This document shows, in pieces, positions 1-10,737 of a stretch of 64,000 nt of DNA. Both the position numbers and the translations under genes were made by a program. Positions within the stretch are counted from its first letter, which is position 1, and each line of letters starts with the position of its first letter. The notes under the pieces were generated by a model that searched no databases, had not been told where the DNA came from, and was given only the letters and a program-made list of their open reading frames with translations. Source of the DNA: Melampsora larici-populina 98AG31 (taxonomy: Eukaryota > Basidiomycota > Pucciniomycetes > Pucciniales > Melampsoraceae); assembly GCF_000204055.1 (NCBI RefSeq), contig NW_006768766.1:2966524-3030523 (forward strand), read 5' to 3'.

Positions 1-39
1 CCGCCCAAAACCCTCAACCTTGCTTCTAAACCTCAACCC

Positions 40-235
40 TTCTCCAACTCTCAATATCCTTTCACCTTTCAATCCTTTCTACCTTCTTTCAATACTTTTT
101 GAAACTCGATATCCTTCACCTTTTGATCCTTTTTGAAACTTGATATTCTTTCTACTTTTGATCCTTTTTGAAACTCGATATCCTTCATCTTTCAATCCTT
201 TTCAAAACTCGATATTCTTCATTTGAGATTCTTTT
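40..235. repeat. Imperfect 34-35 bp tandem repeat
   Basis: Four to five diverged copies of a unit containing TTTTTGAAACTCGATATCCT followed by a pyrimidine-rich stretch lie just upstream of the first ATG of the neighbouring gene. The array may be part of its 5' region or chance low-complexity DNA. Confidence 0.6.
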
Positions 236-281
236 CAACTATTCAAAAGCACCACATCATTATCAACTATTGCAAGACAAG

Positions 282-1135
282 ATGCCGAGACAATCTACAA
301 AACAACAAATGGAACTTGAGGTAAAAGAAAGTAGAAGATCAGCGCAAATGTAAGTACAGTCTCTTTTCTGCTGTGATCAAGATCCAATTCACCTTTTGTT
401 CTTTCTTTCTAGTGCAAACAGACAGGCCAGGCAAGCTGGACCGGAAGGCTTCAGTCCCAAGCTTGGCAGGGGTGGGACACCATATCATTACCACATGTAA
501 GTTCTCTTTTTGATTCATCTCTTGATCCCAGCATTGTACAAAGGCTACAAAGGCTGATTACCTTCATTTCCGGTTTTTAGCCCCGGACACCACTGGGAAG
601 AGGTCAGATTTGGCAGTCAACACCAATATCTTGACTCAGAAGTCATCCATATCAATCCATACAAGCATACCGGTCTCTGTGAGTTCCGCTGTAAGAACCA
701 TCTAAAGATTGATCCAGGTCAGTAGTTTCTTTTCTTTCAAACCTTTATCAGAGGCTTTAAGTTGATTTACATTCAACTTTAGATTTGGATATCAAGGTCT
801 TTCCAGGTGGTTTAGCTTTCTCTACTCCGATGGCCTCTCAAGTTACACCTTCTGGATGGGGCATCATGGCGGGAGGACAGTGTGATTTGGATTCCAATCA
901 TAGGGATCCTTTGTTTGAAAATCAGGACTTCAAACCCCAACTTGACCCTGCTATTGGAGGTGTTTTTTTCCTTTTATCTTGCTCTTCAATACCAATAATA
1001 TACTGAAAATCATGCCATCAGATCCACATATTTATGTGGATCTGACCCAATCACCAAATCCAACTCTGGGCGCCATTCAACCTCCTAGTGGACCAATTCA
1101 ACCTCTTATCCCTATTTGTAGTTGCCTCTGCGTAT
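282..1135 (+). CDS. Unrecognised multi-exon protein, 5' part
   Basis: I do not recognise this protein. The ATG at 282 opens a basic, Gln/Arg-rich exon. Consistent GT-AG introns follow at about 350-411, 497-580, 719-782 and 961-1020, and the frame stays open across each join. The product contains a His/Tyr-rich patch (PYHYH, then PGHHWEEVRFG), a Cys-containing segment (GLCEFRCKN) and a Gly/Pro-rich segment (FPGGLAF, GWGIMAGGQCD). With the last acceptor at about 1020 the frame stops at 1135. It may instead continue by splicing into the exons at 1236-2109, which have the same style and strand. I see no catalytic motif, signal peptide or membrane segment. Rust genomes hold many lineage-specific families of this sort, so it could be host or TE-derived. 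Confidence 0.45.
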
Positions 1136-1235
1136 AAGCCACTCACTTGAACCAGCATAGGGTATCACATTTTTAGCCCCAATCACCTTACCGATGCCGA
1201 GAAACACTCCAGGGTACCTGTAACATACGCGGACC

Positions 1236-2109
1236 ATGTCACCAAAATACCTTTCAAAGCATCACAGTTTTACTCTCAACAATTTGAAGGAGTCTCTTTT
1301 CAAGGCGTGCAACCTCAACAAGCAACCTTGCGGCGACCTTCTCAGGACTGCTGAAGACAAGGGCAACCTTACTTTCAAGGGTTACGTCTGTAATGGTGAA
1401 GTCTTCAGCAAGACTGCCGTGCCAGTCGTCCCCAAAGACAAAATTTTTGATGATTTGAAGAAGATGATACTCCTCAAGAGGGGAAAGGAAGTTAGATTCT
1501 GTCTCATCATGGAGGACCCAAAGAAAAAGGCTCAAACTGTCTCTAAAGTAAGTTGGCATTCTCTTGTCTTTTCACATTCATGATTTGATATTAACAGTTG
1601 TTTTTGTTCCTTCTGAACAGAACATACAATTCAATCAATCTGTTGCCCACCACCGTCCAGATGCATTGGATACTGGTGAACATCATGAGGTTGAGATGTT
1701 GGTAAGTATCATCTCATCTTCTTTTTTTTACTTTCACTTATCTTTCTTCTGGAGCAGAGCATCAGAGTCAAAAAGGCCATTCAGGCTGAACTCAACAAGC
1801 TCATGATTTCCTATTGCCATACCAACATTGGTGGCAGGGAATGCATGGGTTATATTGAGCCAGATGATTCTACTATGGTAATACACTTGACCCATTTATC
1901 ATTTGACATATGGGCAAGTGATATAGTGAGTATTTTCTTTCTTTTACATTATCATTTAAAAAAACCCACATTAACTCTCTTTTGATTTGTTTGACACAGG
2001 TACACAAGTGTCATGGTGCTACCCAATTAAACCCACTGTGTTGCCTCATGTTCAAATACGGTCCAATCAACTCTGCAAAGTCAAAATCAAAATCTGGTAA
2101 TCAATCAGT
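1236..2109 (+). CDS. Unrecognised multi-exon protein, 3' part
   Basis: Exon 1236-1548 encodes a Lys/Asp-rich segment (FDDLKKMILLKRGKEVRF). It is followed by GT-AG introns at about 1549-1620, 1702-1758 and 1879-2000. The later exons read on to a Cys/His-containing segment (YCHTNIGGRECMGYIEP, then KCHGATQLNPLCC), perhaps metal-binding. The exon 5' edge is unclear: another frame upstream of 1236 also looks protein-like (PNHLTDAEKHSRVPVTYADH), so a frameshift or an unresolved splice may join this to the gene at 282. The 3' end is cut by an LTR-like repeat starting at 2134. Function unknown. Confidence 0.4.
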
Positions 2110-2133
2110 GCCTTCTTGTTCTGGCTTGGCCGT

Positions 2134-2733
2134 TGTGGTACTAAGAGCACAACAAGGGCTATACAGTGCTTTGAAAGAGGATAATCTGTAAATATAATGA
2201 CTTTACAGAAGGTGTCTGTGACTGCTCTTTCTGAGAATCTTTAACAAACTGGACTTTGTTGTTAAAGTCTCCTGATAACAGAGAAAAACAACCAGGACTT
2301 TGATTATAGAGAAAGGTATCTTGATAATAAGGCACCAGAGAAATCAACTCAACACAAAAGTGTTATTCCAAATGAAGCCTTTAGCTTATAAGACCAATAA
2401 AATAAATTCTCTTATTGATTAATAAGGGCAGTTTAAGTGAACTAGGACTGTGTAGTGATTCTTATAATGATAAAAAACTACTACACTTTATCATAGATGA
2501 AGAAGAAAAAGAAAAATACAAAAGTAGGACAAAGACCAAGCCTTATATATCTGATTTTACAAATTAATAATGGTAAACAGCTTTCAAAAACCAAAAAGAT
2601 GACTAAAAAGTTGGTAAACAGCTATGATGCAATGAGTCAATGATCTTCTACACTTCCTAAATTCGCCATTTTGAGCCATTTTAGCTAGTACAAATATGTA
2701 GTATGATGTAATGTGATCAATAGATCTTCTACA
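2134..2733 (+). repeat. Diverged LTR-like repeat, copy 1
   Basis: It begins TGTGGTACTAAGAGCACAAC and shares with 13505 onwards the succession of a TATACAG block, a GAGGATAATCT block, a TAATGACT block and CTGCTCTT. A possible 3' end in CTACA lies near 2733. No target duplication is visible, so the boundaries are approximate. It truncates the upstream hypothetical gene. Confidence 0.45.
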
Positions 2734-4670
2734 AGTGATTCTTTTACTCATTAAGGACCAGGCGCACTTCGGCCTGAAAGTTGTGCGTTGTTGCCAACTT
2801 TTCCAGTTCTAGAGTAGATTTTGACTCGGTGATCGGCAAGGATCAGCCAAATCTCCATGTAGAGCGCGAGTGACATGCAAAAGGATGTCACTCGCTGACC
2901 TATCTAATACCATCATCAATGTTTACAATGTTTACAATGCAAGTAAAACCGTGAATGCTGAGCTTGTGGCATGTTAGCTTTTAAGTAGTGTACATAATAG
3001 TTTTGCTCAAACTCATCCGATTCCTTTCTTGATATCTCTAAGGCCAACACACAAGATTAACTTAAGCCAATGTTTTAGAGTATAGATATGTATAGATTGA
3101 TAACTGATTATCATTGAGGAGGCAAGAAAGGACAACAGATCCATATATTTCACAGAAATCCACTTGCCTCCCGTAATAGATGTGCTTCCAAAACCCATAG
3201 ACCTTATTTCTCATTTGGACTCAAAAAACCACTGCAAATCATTGTTGAGGAACAGATGAACAACTTAAAGCACTATCAAATGTGCCGAAATCTAAATGTT
3301 AGTGTACAAATTGGTCAAGTCACAACAAATTCGTGAGGTCCAATTTTAGGACCTCACAAACTTGTTGTGACTTGATCAATCAGCAACTGAATTAGAGAAC
3401 AATTTCCATCATATTCTCGTAATAGAAGTCTGATTGATCACAAGCCTCATTGAAATTATGTGAGGCTTGACAATAAAGAATTGTTTATTTTGCCTAAACA
3501 ACATTTCAAAGCGCTTTATAAGCCACTTTTGAAAAGATGGCTCGAAAACTCGGTTAAAACAAGCCTACTAACGACACATCTTTCACGACGACGACCTCAA
3601 TTCCGCGCCTAGTCCTTAATTACCCAGCAAAGATGACTAATTGCTACTGCCCAGCTCTTCTTATGATCAATTTGTGATTTGTTGAATGGCAAACAGCTAT
3701 TAGAACTTCTTCAACTCATTTATATTTTCGTCTCCAAGCCTTTATAAACACTTTACTAATAATGATTCATCTTCTTATGGTCAATCTTCATATATAATGC
3801 CTTATCCACCTTCATTTCTAATATTAAAAGAGTATCTTATGATTGCTAATCAATTCTAAGATGGTGGTGCTGTGTAATATTGAATAGAGGCTGTGTATTT
3901 GATCTTCAATGACTAATCCATCTACCCTTTTCATTTGATTCCATCAGCTTGATAATCAATCATTGTTGTTTGATCTCATAACCATCTTCCTCAATCCAAA
4001 AATCAAAAGTCAAAAATTTTGACCTGTAACAACCCATAATTCACACCACTACAGACACTACATATCCCATAATACATCTTCACTTCCTCTTTACCTCACT
4101 GTCTCGTTTTCGCTCGATCGATCTCGATCTCGATCTTTCCTTGCTACACTCTTCACTTCATCACTCTGTAAGTCATCTGTCTCTTCTCATCTTTCATTTA
4201 CAATACTATCTTCAAAACATTCTCTAACTATAACAATCTCTAAACACAATCAATCATATGTATTCTAATCTTCACTTTTACTCGTTTCTCTTTCTTCTCA
4301 TTCAATTGAATATCAATTTGTAATTAATTTAAACCTCCTTCTAATAAATGTGTCTATTGTTTTCTCAGTTTTTTTCTTTTGCTTGTTTAAATGATTAAGA
4401 TTACATTTAAAACTAAAACTAAATATGTGTTTCAAAAATAAAATATGGTTTTTAATATATCAAAAGAGCTTTTGTCTTAATAATTGCTTAATGTATTATC
4501 TATTTTATGAGTTGTTTGAATGAAACCATGAAAAATTGAATGTCAAATCTAAAACTATGTGTACTATAATAAAAAATTGGTTTTTGACTTTTAAAATGAA
4601 ATAAATAAAAATTGATAACAATAAAATTAAATGAATAATAAAATTGAATCAATATATGTTAAAGTGTGAA
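2734..4670. other. Gene-poor AT-rich stretch
   Basis: I see no credible coding sequence here. The stretch holds a strong hairpin at 3312-3378, a smaller one around 3443-3471 (AAGCCTCA and TGAGGCTT arms), and a GATCTCGATCTCGATC-like run with CT-rich DNA around 4080-4170 that resembles a fungal 5' leader with a following intron donor (TGTAAGTCATC). Confidence 0.5.
3312..3378. repeat. Near-perfect 30-bp inverted repeat (hairpin)
   Basis: Two arms of about 30 bp, one ending GTGAGGTCC and the other starting GGACCTCAC, are separated by a 7-base AT loop and match with only a few mismatches. It may be a small foldback element or the core of a MITE. No target duplication was recognised. Confidence 0.7.
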
Positions 4671-4677
4671 GTTACAA

Positions 4678-4841
4678 TAGCCGCGTTCAAACCTGACCCG
4701 GTTTTGAAAAACCCAGTTGACCCGGTGCACTTTTTGGCTGGAAGCTGTCAAGAACTGTCAATGGATACACAAAGTTACCACCAGAAAAGCAACTGGGTAA
4801 CCGGGTTTTTGTGTCAACCAGGTTAGGTTTGAACGCGGCTA
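4678..4841. mobile_element. 160-bp Tc1/mariner-type MITE with TA target sites
   Basis: Terminal inverted repeats start GCCGCGTTCAAACCT on both ends (about 22 bp with two mismatches) and are flanked by TA dinucleotides at 4678-4679 and 4840-4841. TA duplication and short TIRs fit a non-autonomous Tc1/mariner derivative. It has no coding capacity. Confidence 0.8.
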
Positions 4842-4920
4842 ATGTATTTACTATGTAATAAAAACTCCTGCTCAATAATGATTATCAATATTTTTTTTAT
4901 TTTTATTTTTGATTGATACC

Positions 4921-5271
4921 ATGATCTGCGCACCACACTGTACCTCAAAATCCAATGGTCTGTTTCCATTCAACACCAACAATAACCACCACATTCCCCA
5001 ACAATCTGCTCCTCAATCAGATTCTCCAGCCCTAATACCCCTCCCTGATGTGGAACAATACCTTACGTATTGTGAAATCAGTCCAGACAATCATCACACT
5101 TGCAATCTACTCAAGACATACAATATTGTGAACTTTGAGATGTTCTTATCTTTGGCACTTGACATCGCAGAGATGATCAAGCAGTTTTACTTTCAGTTTG
5201 GCCCACGTGTTTGTCTTCATGAAAATGTGGTGTTGTATCAACAACACCTCGAGAATTTAGCTTGTGGATGA
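4921..5271 (+). CDS. Unrecognised ORF, possibly a terminal exon
   Basis: The ORF runs from an ATG at 4921 to a TGA at 5269-5271, about 116 residues. The first 40 residues are Asn/His/Pro/Ser-rich. The rest looks structured and helical (PLPDVEQYLTYCEI, then NIVNFEMFLSLALDIAEMIKQFYFQFG), which superficially recalls the small SAM-like helical bundles found in rust-specific families. I cannot name it. A pyrimidine-rich tract just upstream could be a splice acceptor, so this may be the last exon of a longer gene. Confidence 0.4.
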   Translation: MICAPHCTSKSNGLFPFNTNNNHHIPQQSAPQSDSPALIPLPDVEQYLTYCEISPDNHHTCNLLKTYNIVNFEMFLSLALDIAEMIKQFYFQFGPRVCLHENVVLYQQHLENLACG

Positions 5272-5904
5272 GTCTAGTGTTACCTTGTGTCAATTAAACA
5301 AAGTACTGAGCTCGTCTTATACAAGGGCCTCATCAAGTTGTAGCTATAGTAGAGTACAACTGTTATACATTATTATCTGTTTGCTGTTTGAGGTTATTCT
5401 GCAATGCAAATTTTATCTAGTGAACAAATTGATGATCCAAACATGATCACAGTACCAAGTGAGATTCCTAATATTCAAAAGTACTTTGACACCTACATAC
5501 TCGGGTTTCTCAAGTTTCAAGAATCAAAAAGAAGTGAAAATCCTGGGTTTATTGAGTTTTTTGAATGAAAAAACAAGATGTTTCTTGAGTTTTGATAAAC
5601 ATCTTGAAATGTGGAATTGTTTTTTCTTGAGTCTCCTCTAGTTTTGAGAAACACCTTGACAAAACTCGAGGTGTTTCTTGAGTTTATGTCTTCAGACTGT
5701 TTCTTCAAACTTGTGTTTTTAAGCTCATTCTCCTCACAGTAGTCAAATTTACTGGTTTAAGGTTTGAGTCAAACACACTTGAAAAACTGTAACACAGGGC
5801 TTCATTTCATTGATCATTTTTGCTATGACACCATGAACAAATGTGCAATAACACCATACTTTAACAAGACTGTTTTGTAATTAGAAAACTGTAAAACCTC
5901 ATCA

Positions 5905-7029
5905 TTATTCATGTGGTCTGTAACCGCAGGTTTTGTATAAGCTAATGATGAAATTCCTAGTGCAGACATCACTCATAAATTGCTTGAGACACTTCAACTT
6001 ATCTTGAGCCACTGAAAGCAAACCATTACGACAAAGGGAAGCCTTGAAGATATCAAATACCCACTCAATTGGATTAAATTCTGGTGAACAAGGTGAAGTG
6101 TAATTTAATAAGACTCCTGCGTCTTCACACAATGCTTTGATTGATCCGCGGTGATGGATAGTTGCATTATCCATCACCAGAACCAAATTTCGATTTGGGT
6201 ATGGTTGCATGACAGGTAACTTGAAGGATGATTCCATTATCAGCTTGGTTTTTGAATAGAAAGCAAAAGAATAATTGAACTTACTAGAACATGTTTTAAA
6301 AATGCTTTGAGTTTGTTTTGACAATAAACGTTGGTCTGCGAGTTGACCACTAGTAAGCCCATTTTGCAGATGGCAGCTAGAACACTGTAGTGAGTCCCGT
6401 GTCTCGAGCATTTCAAAGCTTTTGGTTGTGCACCTTTCTTGGACCAAAGGTGATTGTGTGCCACATCTGGTATCTTTAAACCAGTCTCATCTAAGTCAAA
6501 GTTAGAAAGAAACATCACAAATCAGTAGAAGCTCTTCCAGAAGAAAGAAGACAATGAAAAACTCACCTAAGAATACCAAATACCCAGATGGCATATGGGC
6601 AATAGCAGCCGAGAATCTTGCTTGTAAAACAGGTGACTGGTTTGGATCAACTTTGAAAACCTTGTGAACGGTAAGGAAGAGGTGTTCCTTCATGTTGTTG
6701 GTGATGGTTTGTCAACAAGCCAGTAGATTGGTGTGATCATACATGGCTTCTTGGATTTTGTCAAGGAACAGACAGGGATTGTTTTTGATGAGTTCAACCA
6801 TGAACTCTTGATCTTCATTGGTATAAAATGTTGGGCCGCCTTGTTGTTTGTACGTAGCCAGATCACAAATCACAGCATGAGTATGGATGTACAAGGTGTT
6901 CCATTGCATAAAAGAATTGTCGGATATTGTAGTGAGGAGCTCGTTGTTGATCAATTTAGGGGATTGTCCAGATAAGAGTTTGTGCACAGCAATGACTTTC
7001 AGCTGTGCACTATACTTCACAAATCCCAT
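5905..7029 (-). pseudogene. Tc1/mariner (IS630-type) DDE transposase, decayed
   Basis: Read on the minus strand from the ATG at 7029. The N-terminal part is a helix-turn-helix-like region followed by a Tc1-type linker (NNPCLFLDKIQEAMYDHT). The catalytic core follows, with the first Asp in FLDETGL reconstituted across an intron at 6491-6566, the second in VLVMDNATIHH, and the third acidic residue in SPEFNPIEW. A second short intron fits 6244-6284. This order is characteristic of the DDE_3 superfamily used by Tc1/mariner elements to cut and join TA sites. One in-frame TGA at 6712-6714 breaks the frame between the DNA-binding and catalytic parts. A foldback element is inserted 45 bp upstream of the start. 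I could not identify the element's own TIRs. Confidence 0.8.
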
Positions 7030-7073
7030 GGCTGGGTAGATTTGATGAAGTGAAACAATGAGATGAGATGAGA

Positions 7074-7889
7074 CACTACACAAAATGTTATCTTTACCGG
7101 GCGGTAAAGAAAACTACTGACATAGAAAAGTCCTGAGGCAACAGGAGGAGAGCTAAAAATCTGAAAAAATATGCACCTTGTTCCTAGATGTTGGGGCGTC
7201 ATGATGAGTATTTTTTTGTATTTTGCACGCAGATATTGGTTTATGTACTAACAATAAACGCTGAAAATCATCAAAAACTCACATGTAACAATACCTGAAA
7301 TTTGGCCCTTGATTTTGAAGACAGGATTTTGGAATCTTCAAACATCAATAACTTTTGCAGTTCTGAATCAAATCACTCGATTCAAAGTGCATTAGAAAGG
7401 TGAGCCTTTCCTTTACATTTTTCATTGAGACATCACATCTGTAGCTGGTCTACAAAAGATCCTACAGAGCTATTCATGCAGAACTGTTTGAACATATGCA
7501 GAGTGTTTAAATGACTAGATAGCACCTTACTAACATTATGAAGTGTGAAGGAGAATAGTTCAGCCTTTGAATGAACCAAAAATCGAGTTATTTGGAGCAG
7601 AATTGCAAAAGTTATTGAAGTTTTTAGACCACAAAATATTGTCTTCATACTCATGACCCAAATTTCAGGTATTGTTACATGTGAGTTTTTGATGATTTTC
7701 AGCGTTTATTGTTAGTACATAAACCAATATCTGCGTGTAAAATACAAAAAAATACTCATCATGACGCCCCAACATCTAGGAACAAGGTGCATATTTTTTC
7801 AGATTTTTAGCTCTCTTCCTGTTGCCTCAGGACTTTTCTATGTCAGTAGTTTTCTTTACCGCCCGGTAAAGATAACATTTTGTGTAGTG
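7074..7889. mobile_element. CACTA-type foldback MITE, copy 1
   Basis: An 816-bp element with very long inverted arms (roughly 280 bp) beginning CACTACACAAAATG and ending CATTTTGTGTAGTG. It is flanked by AGA at 7071-7073 and 7890-7892, matching the 3-bp duplication of CACTA transposons. An 8-bp duplication with one mismatch (AGATGAGA/AGATGAGG) is an alternative reading. An internal palindrome TTTACCGGGCGGTAAA sits just inside each end. It has no ORF. It lies immediately upstream of the Tc1 transposase start. Confidence 0.75.
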
Positions 7890-7930
7890 AGATGAGGTCA
7901 AAGTCAAATGGATGGATGATGGAAGAGGGA

Positions 7931-9652
7931 TGTGGTGGCAGGTGGACGACTGAAGCAGTCTGACGTGGCAGGCTGTTTAGCCTGCCCCGTTTGAAGGCTA
8001 TGCTTAAAAATCTGCCTGTATTGAAAAAATAAATAAAAGAAATTTGAGATTGGCCAAGCTAATCTTGAATGACTGTAAAAGAGATAGAAGGGGAGTGATG
8101 ATGAGGTACACAAGGAAGAAAAAAAGAAGAACTTACCCAAATTGGTCCAAAAATCAAAATCAACTTTGATTTGGAAAGCAAGGCAATGGGGATGGTAGTG
8201 GTAGTGTGGAAAAGACAGGAGGAAGTGCTGCATTGGAAATGGTGACAAGGGAATTGAGCAGGATGTTATAAGCCACATTTTGCTTCGGAAACAACCAATT
8301 CCAATTGGAATTGACAAAATCAAACAAAAAACATCCCAAAAGAACCGATATAAACAAAACAAGAACAAACCAATTCAATCAGATTTGGAACAGGTTGGAA
8401 GATGAAGGTGATAGAAGCAAAAGAGAAACTTACAGTGGGTTTAATTAGGTTTGGGATAGAGCAAGGTCTTGGGTATAAAAAGGGAAGTTTTGATTGTTGT
8501 ATGTGCCTTATTGTGTGAGAGGAGTGTGTGTTAGTTTGCTAGTTTTTCTTTTTGCTTGTTATCAAAGAGAATCAGCTGTGTTATAAGAGTCCCTTTTATT
8601 GTTATTGTGTTGATTCCCAGTAATCAAAATCAGAACAAAGGTTGAGGTTGGAGTGTTAGTTGCTTCTTGAATTTCATTGTATCAGTAGCAAAAGACTTGA
8701 GTAAAGGGAAAAGTCTTTAAATGATAGACTTACTTTTTTGATTGTAAGGGCTGCTGAGGAGCCTTATGTATTGGTGATATTGAAACCCTTATTGGTGGGA
8801 TTTTCATAATTTGGATTTTTTATTTTTATTTTTTTTGTAGTTTCTGACTATTAAGTCAGAAACCTCAAAGTTAAGTAGTTTAAGTATTGTTTTGGCAGTT
8901 ACAAGTGCAAATTATCACTACCATTCAATCATCTAATTCTAACTCACCATCAAGTTCTGATATCATCCAAAACATCTCTACTACTTCATCACCTCCAATC
9001 TTGACTGATTCCCATCTCATTCAAGATCAAAAAGCAGATCTTCCTTCTCACTGTTTTTGAGATTTTTCATATGCTTTGTTACATCTTGACTGATCATCCA
9101 TCTTATATCAACCTTTGAAATCACTCCTTATCCTTTATTTTTTAATCATTTCATGTACATACTACCTTCTTTGCCAATACTAAAAAAATGTGAATCTACT
9201 TAATATTGCCTTGTCTGGCTTGCTTGGCTTTGAAAAGCATGAAGTGGGGCAAGAGCGGGTCCAACAGGCGCACTGCTGCCCAACTGATGTAGTGGGTCTT
9301 GATTTAAAGCGGGGTGTGAGCGGCCCCTCACATAGCAAAACAAGGCTCTGCTGCAAAAAAACCGCCTGCAAGTGGGGCGCTTCAGCTGTCGCTAGTAAAA
9401 GACAACTGTTTACAGTTGTGTTTGAATTTCTGGATCTTTACAGGGACACTTGAAGCCAGACAAAGCTTGTAGATTGGATTTTCAAGGTTGAAAGCTTATT
9501 TTGGTGGTAGTAAAGTTAGAAGAAGGAGCCTCATTGCAAATTTTGAGGGCAGCGTAACAGCATTTTGGTTACAGCTCTTGGAGGTTTATCCCCCTTGGGT
9601 TGTTTCTTCCCCTCTTGGCTCTGCCTACGCTTCACAGCATAGGAGTCCTACA
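7931..9652 (+). repeat. Diverged LTR of the large gag-pro family
   Basis: It starts TGTGG directly after a purine-rich GATGGAAGAGGGA and ends with a CCTACA version of the family's terminal TTCTACA. The 3' part (TGGTTACAGCTCTTGG, TTGTTTCTTCCCCTC, CTCTGCCTACGC) matches the LTRs at 20545, 23183, 28514 and 36426, and the length is similar (about 1.7 kb). The flanks do not form a 4-bp duplication, so it may be an old 3' LTR with its polypurine tract or a decayed solo LTR. A GC-richer patch at 9200-9380 aligns poorly with the other copies. Confidence 0.65.
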
Positions 9653-9659
9653 ACGCTTG

Positions 9660-10130
9660 TCTACGCCAAGAACAAGTGAACTGACCTGCAAGCTCGAAGG
9701 GAAGGTACAAGCGGCAAGGTTAAAGGTAAGTAACAGACAACACAAGTTGATGATTGATTCTTTTCAACACACAAACCTGAGGGCACAGTTTACCATGTAA
9801 GACACTTCTAACTACATGCTGATCTACACTAAGAACAAGTGAACTGACCTGAACAGGTTCAGACAAACAACAACAAAGAGAAAAATTGAAAGATATCAGA
9901 CTCAATGCTATCTAGAAAGAGAAACAAGAAACAGAGAAATGAGGGTACCTGCAAGCTTGAAGGGGAGGTACAAGCGGCAAGGTTAAAGGTAAGTAACAGA
10001 CAACACAAGTTGATGATCTAAGAAAGTAACACAAGAGAAAAGTAGTAGTGAAAAGATAAGTTCTGAGAATTGAACACAATGATCTATATGATAATGAATT
10101 GACTTACTGATTCTTTTCAACACAAAAAGA
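9660..10130. repeat. Imperfect direct duplication
   Basis: Two blocks recur in the same order at 9665-9775 and 9830-10125: AAGAACAAGTGAACTGACCT, then AAGGTACAAGCGGCAAGGTT with its continuation, then GATTCTTTTCAACACA. The second copy has an insertion of about 90 bp. There is no coding evidence. Confidence 0.6.
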
Positions 10131-10218
10131 ATCAGAAAGGAGAAAGTGGGAGGAACAAAACATTCAAGTAACCCAGAGAAAAAATTCCATCATCCCTTGA
10201 TACAAATAAAATCAGTAC

Positions 10219-10549
10219 TAGGCCTTCGCCCTGGCCCCTCCCTGGCCCTTCTTGGCTCTCCTGAAGCCCGCCCCCAAAATTCCCTGGTGGAAAACGTTTG
10301 CAAAAACTGGTCCCGGCTCCCAACCTCGCAAGTGCGGCAGTCGGGGATCCCCCGCAAATCCGGGGGCGCAGCACAGATTTATCTGTGCAGGCCTCACTTT
10401 TAGCGCTTTTTAGCTCCTCCAGATTCCCCAAAGCCCGCCCCCGCAAGCTCCCCGCCAATCGTTCCTTCCCAGCACTGATCCCGGCTCCCAACCTCGCGGG
10501 GGCGGGAGCCGGGGAGTCCCCGGAACTGCGGGGCCGGGGCGAAGGCCTA
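10219..10549. mobile_element. GC-rich hAT-type MITE
   Basis: A 331-bp element with TIRs starting TAGGCCTTCGCCC, flanked by a perfect 8-bp direct duplication ATCAGTAC at 10211-10218 and 10550-10557. An 8-bp duplication and TAGG-type ends fit the hAT superfamily. It is strikingly GC-rich against its AT-rich surroundings. It contains two direct copies of a block of about 100 bp (10266-10363 and 10434-10533, sharing CCCGGCTCCCAACCTCGC). Open frames inside it are by-products of base composition. Confidence 0.85.
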
Positions 10550-10737
10550 ATCAGTACTATCCTAAATCTACGCCTTGCCAAGCCACCCCTTGATTCATCC
10601 TTCCCAAATAATACAATTTTTTCCCAAAAGAGTCATTTCCCAAACATCACTCAGTATACACCTCAAACACCAATAACCGTATTCTCAACTCTGTAATGAT
10701 CTTTGACCACCTTACTCAACACTATCACAACAGTATA

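Noticed and set aside
9190..9453. Cys-containing short ORF that could look like a small secreted effector
   Set aside because: It lies within the decayed LTR at 7931-9652, has no signal peptide and is not supported by splicing or homology visible here.
10132..10696. Long overlapping open frames on both strands in the GC-rich block
   Set aside because: They are confined to and follow from the GC-rich composition of the hAT-type MITE; frames overlap on three readings and show no motif.
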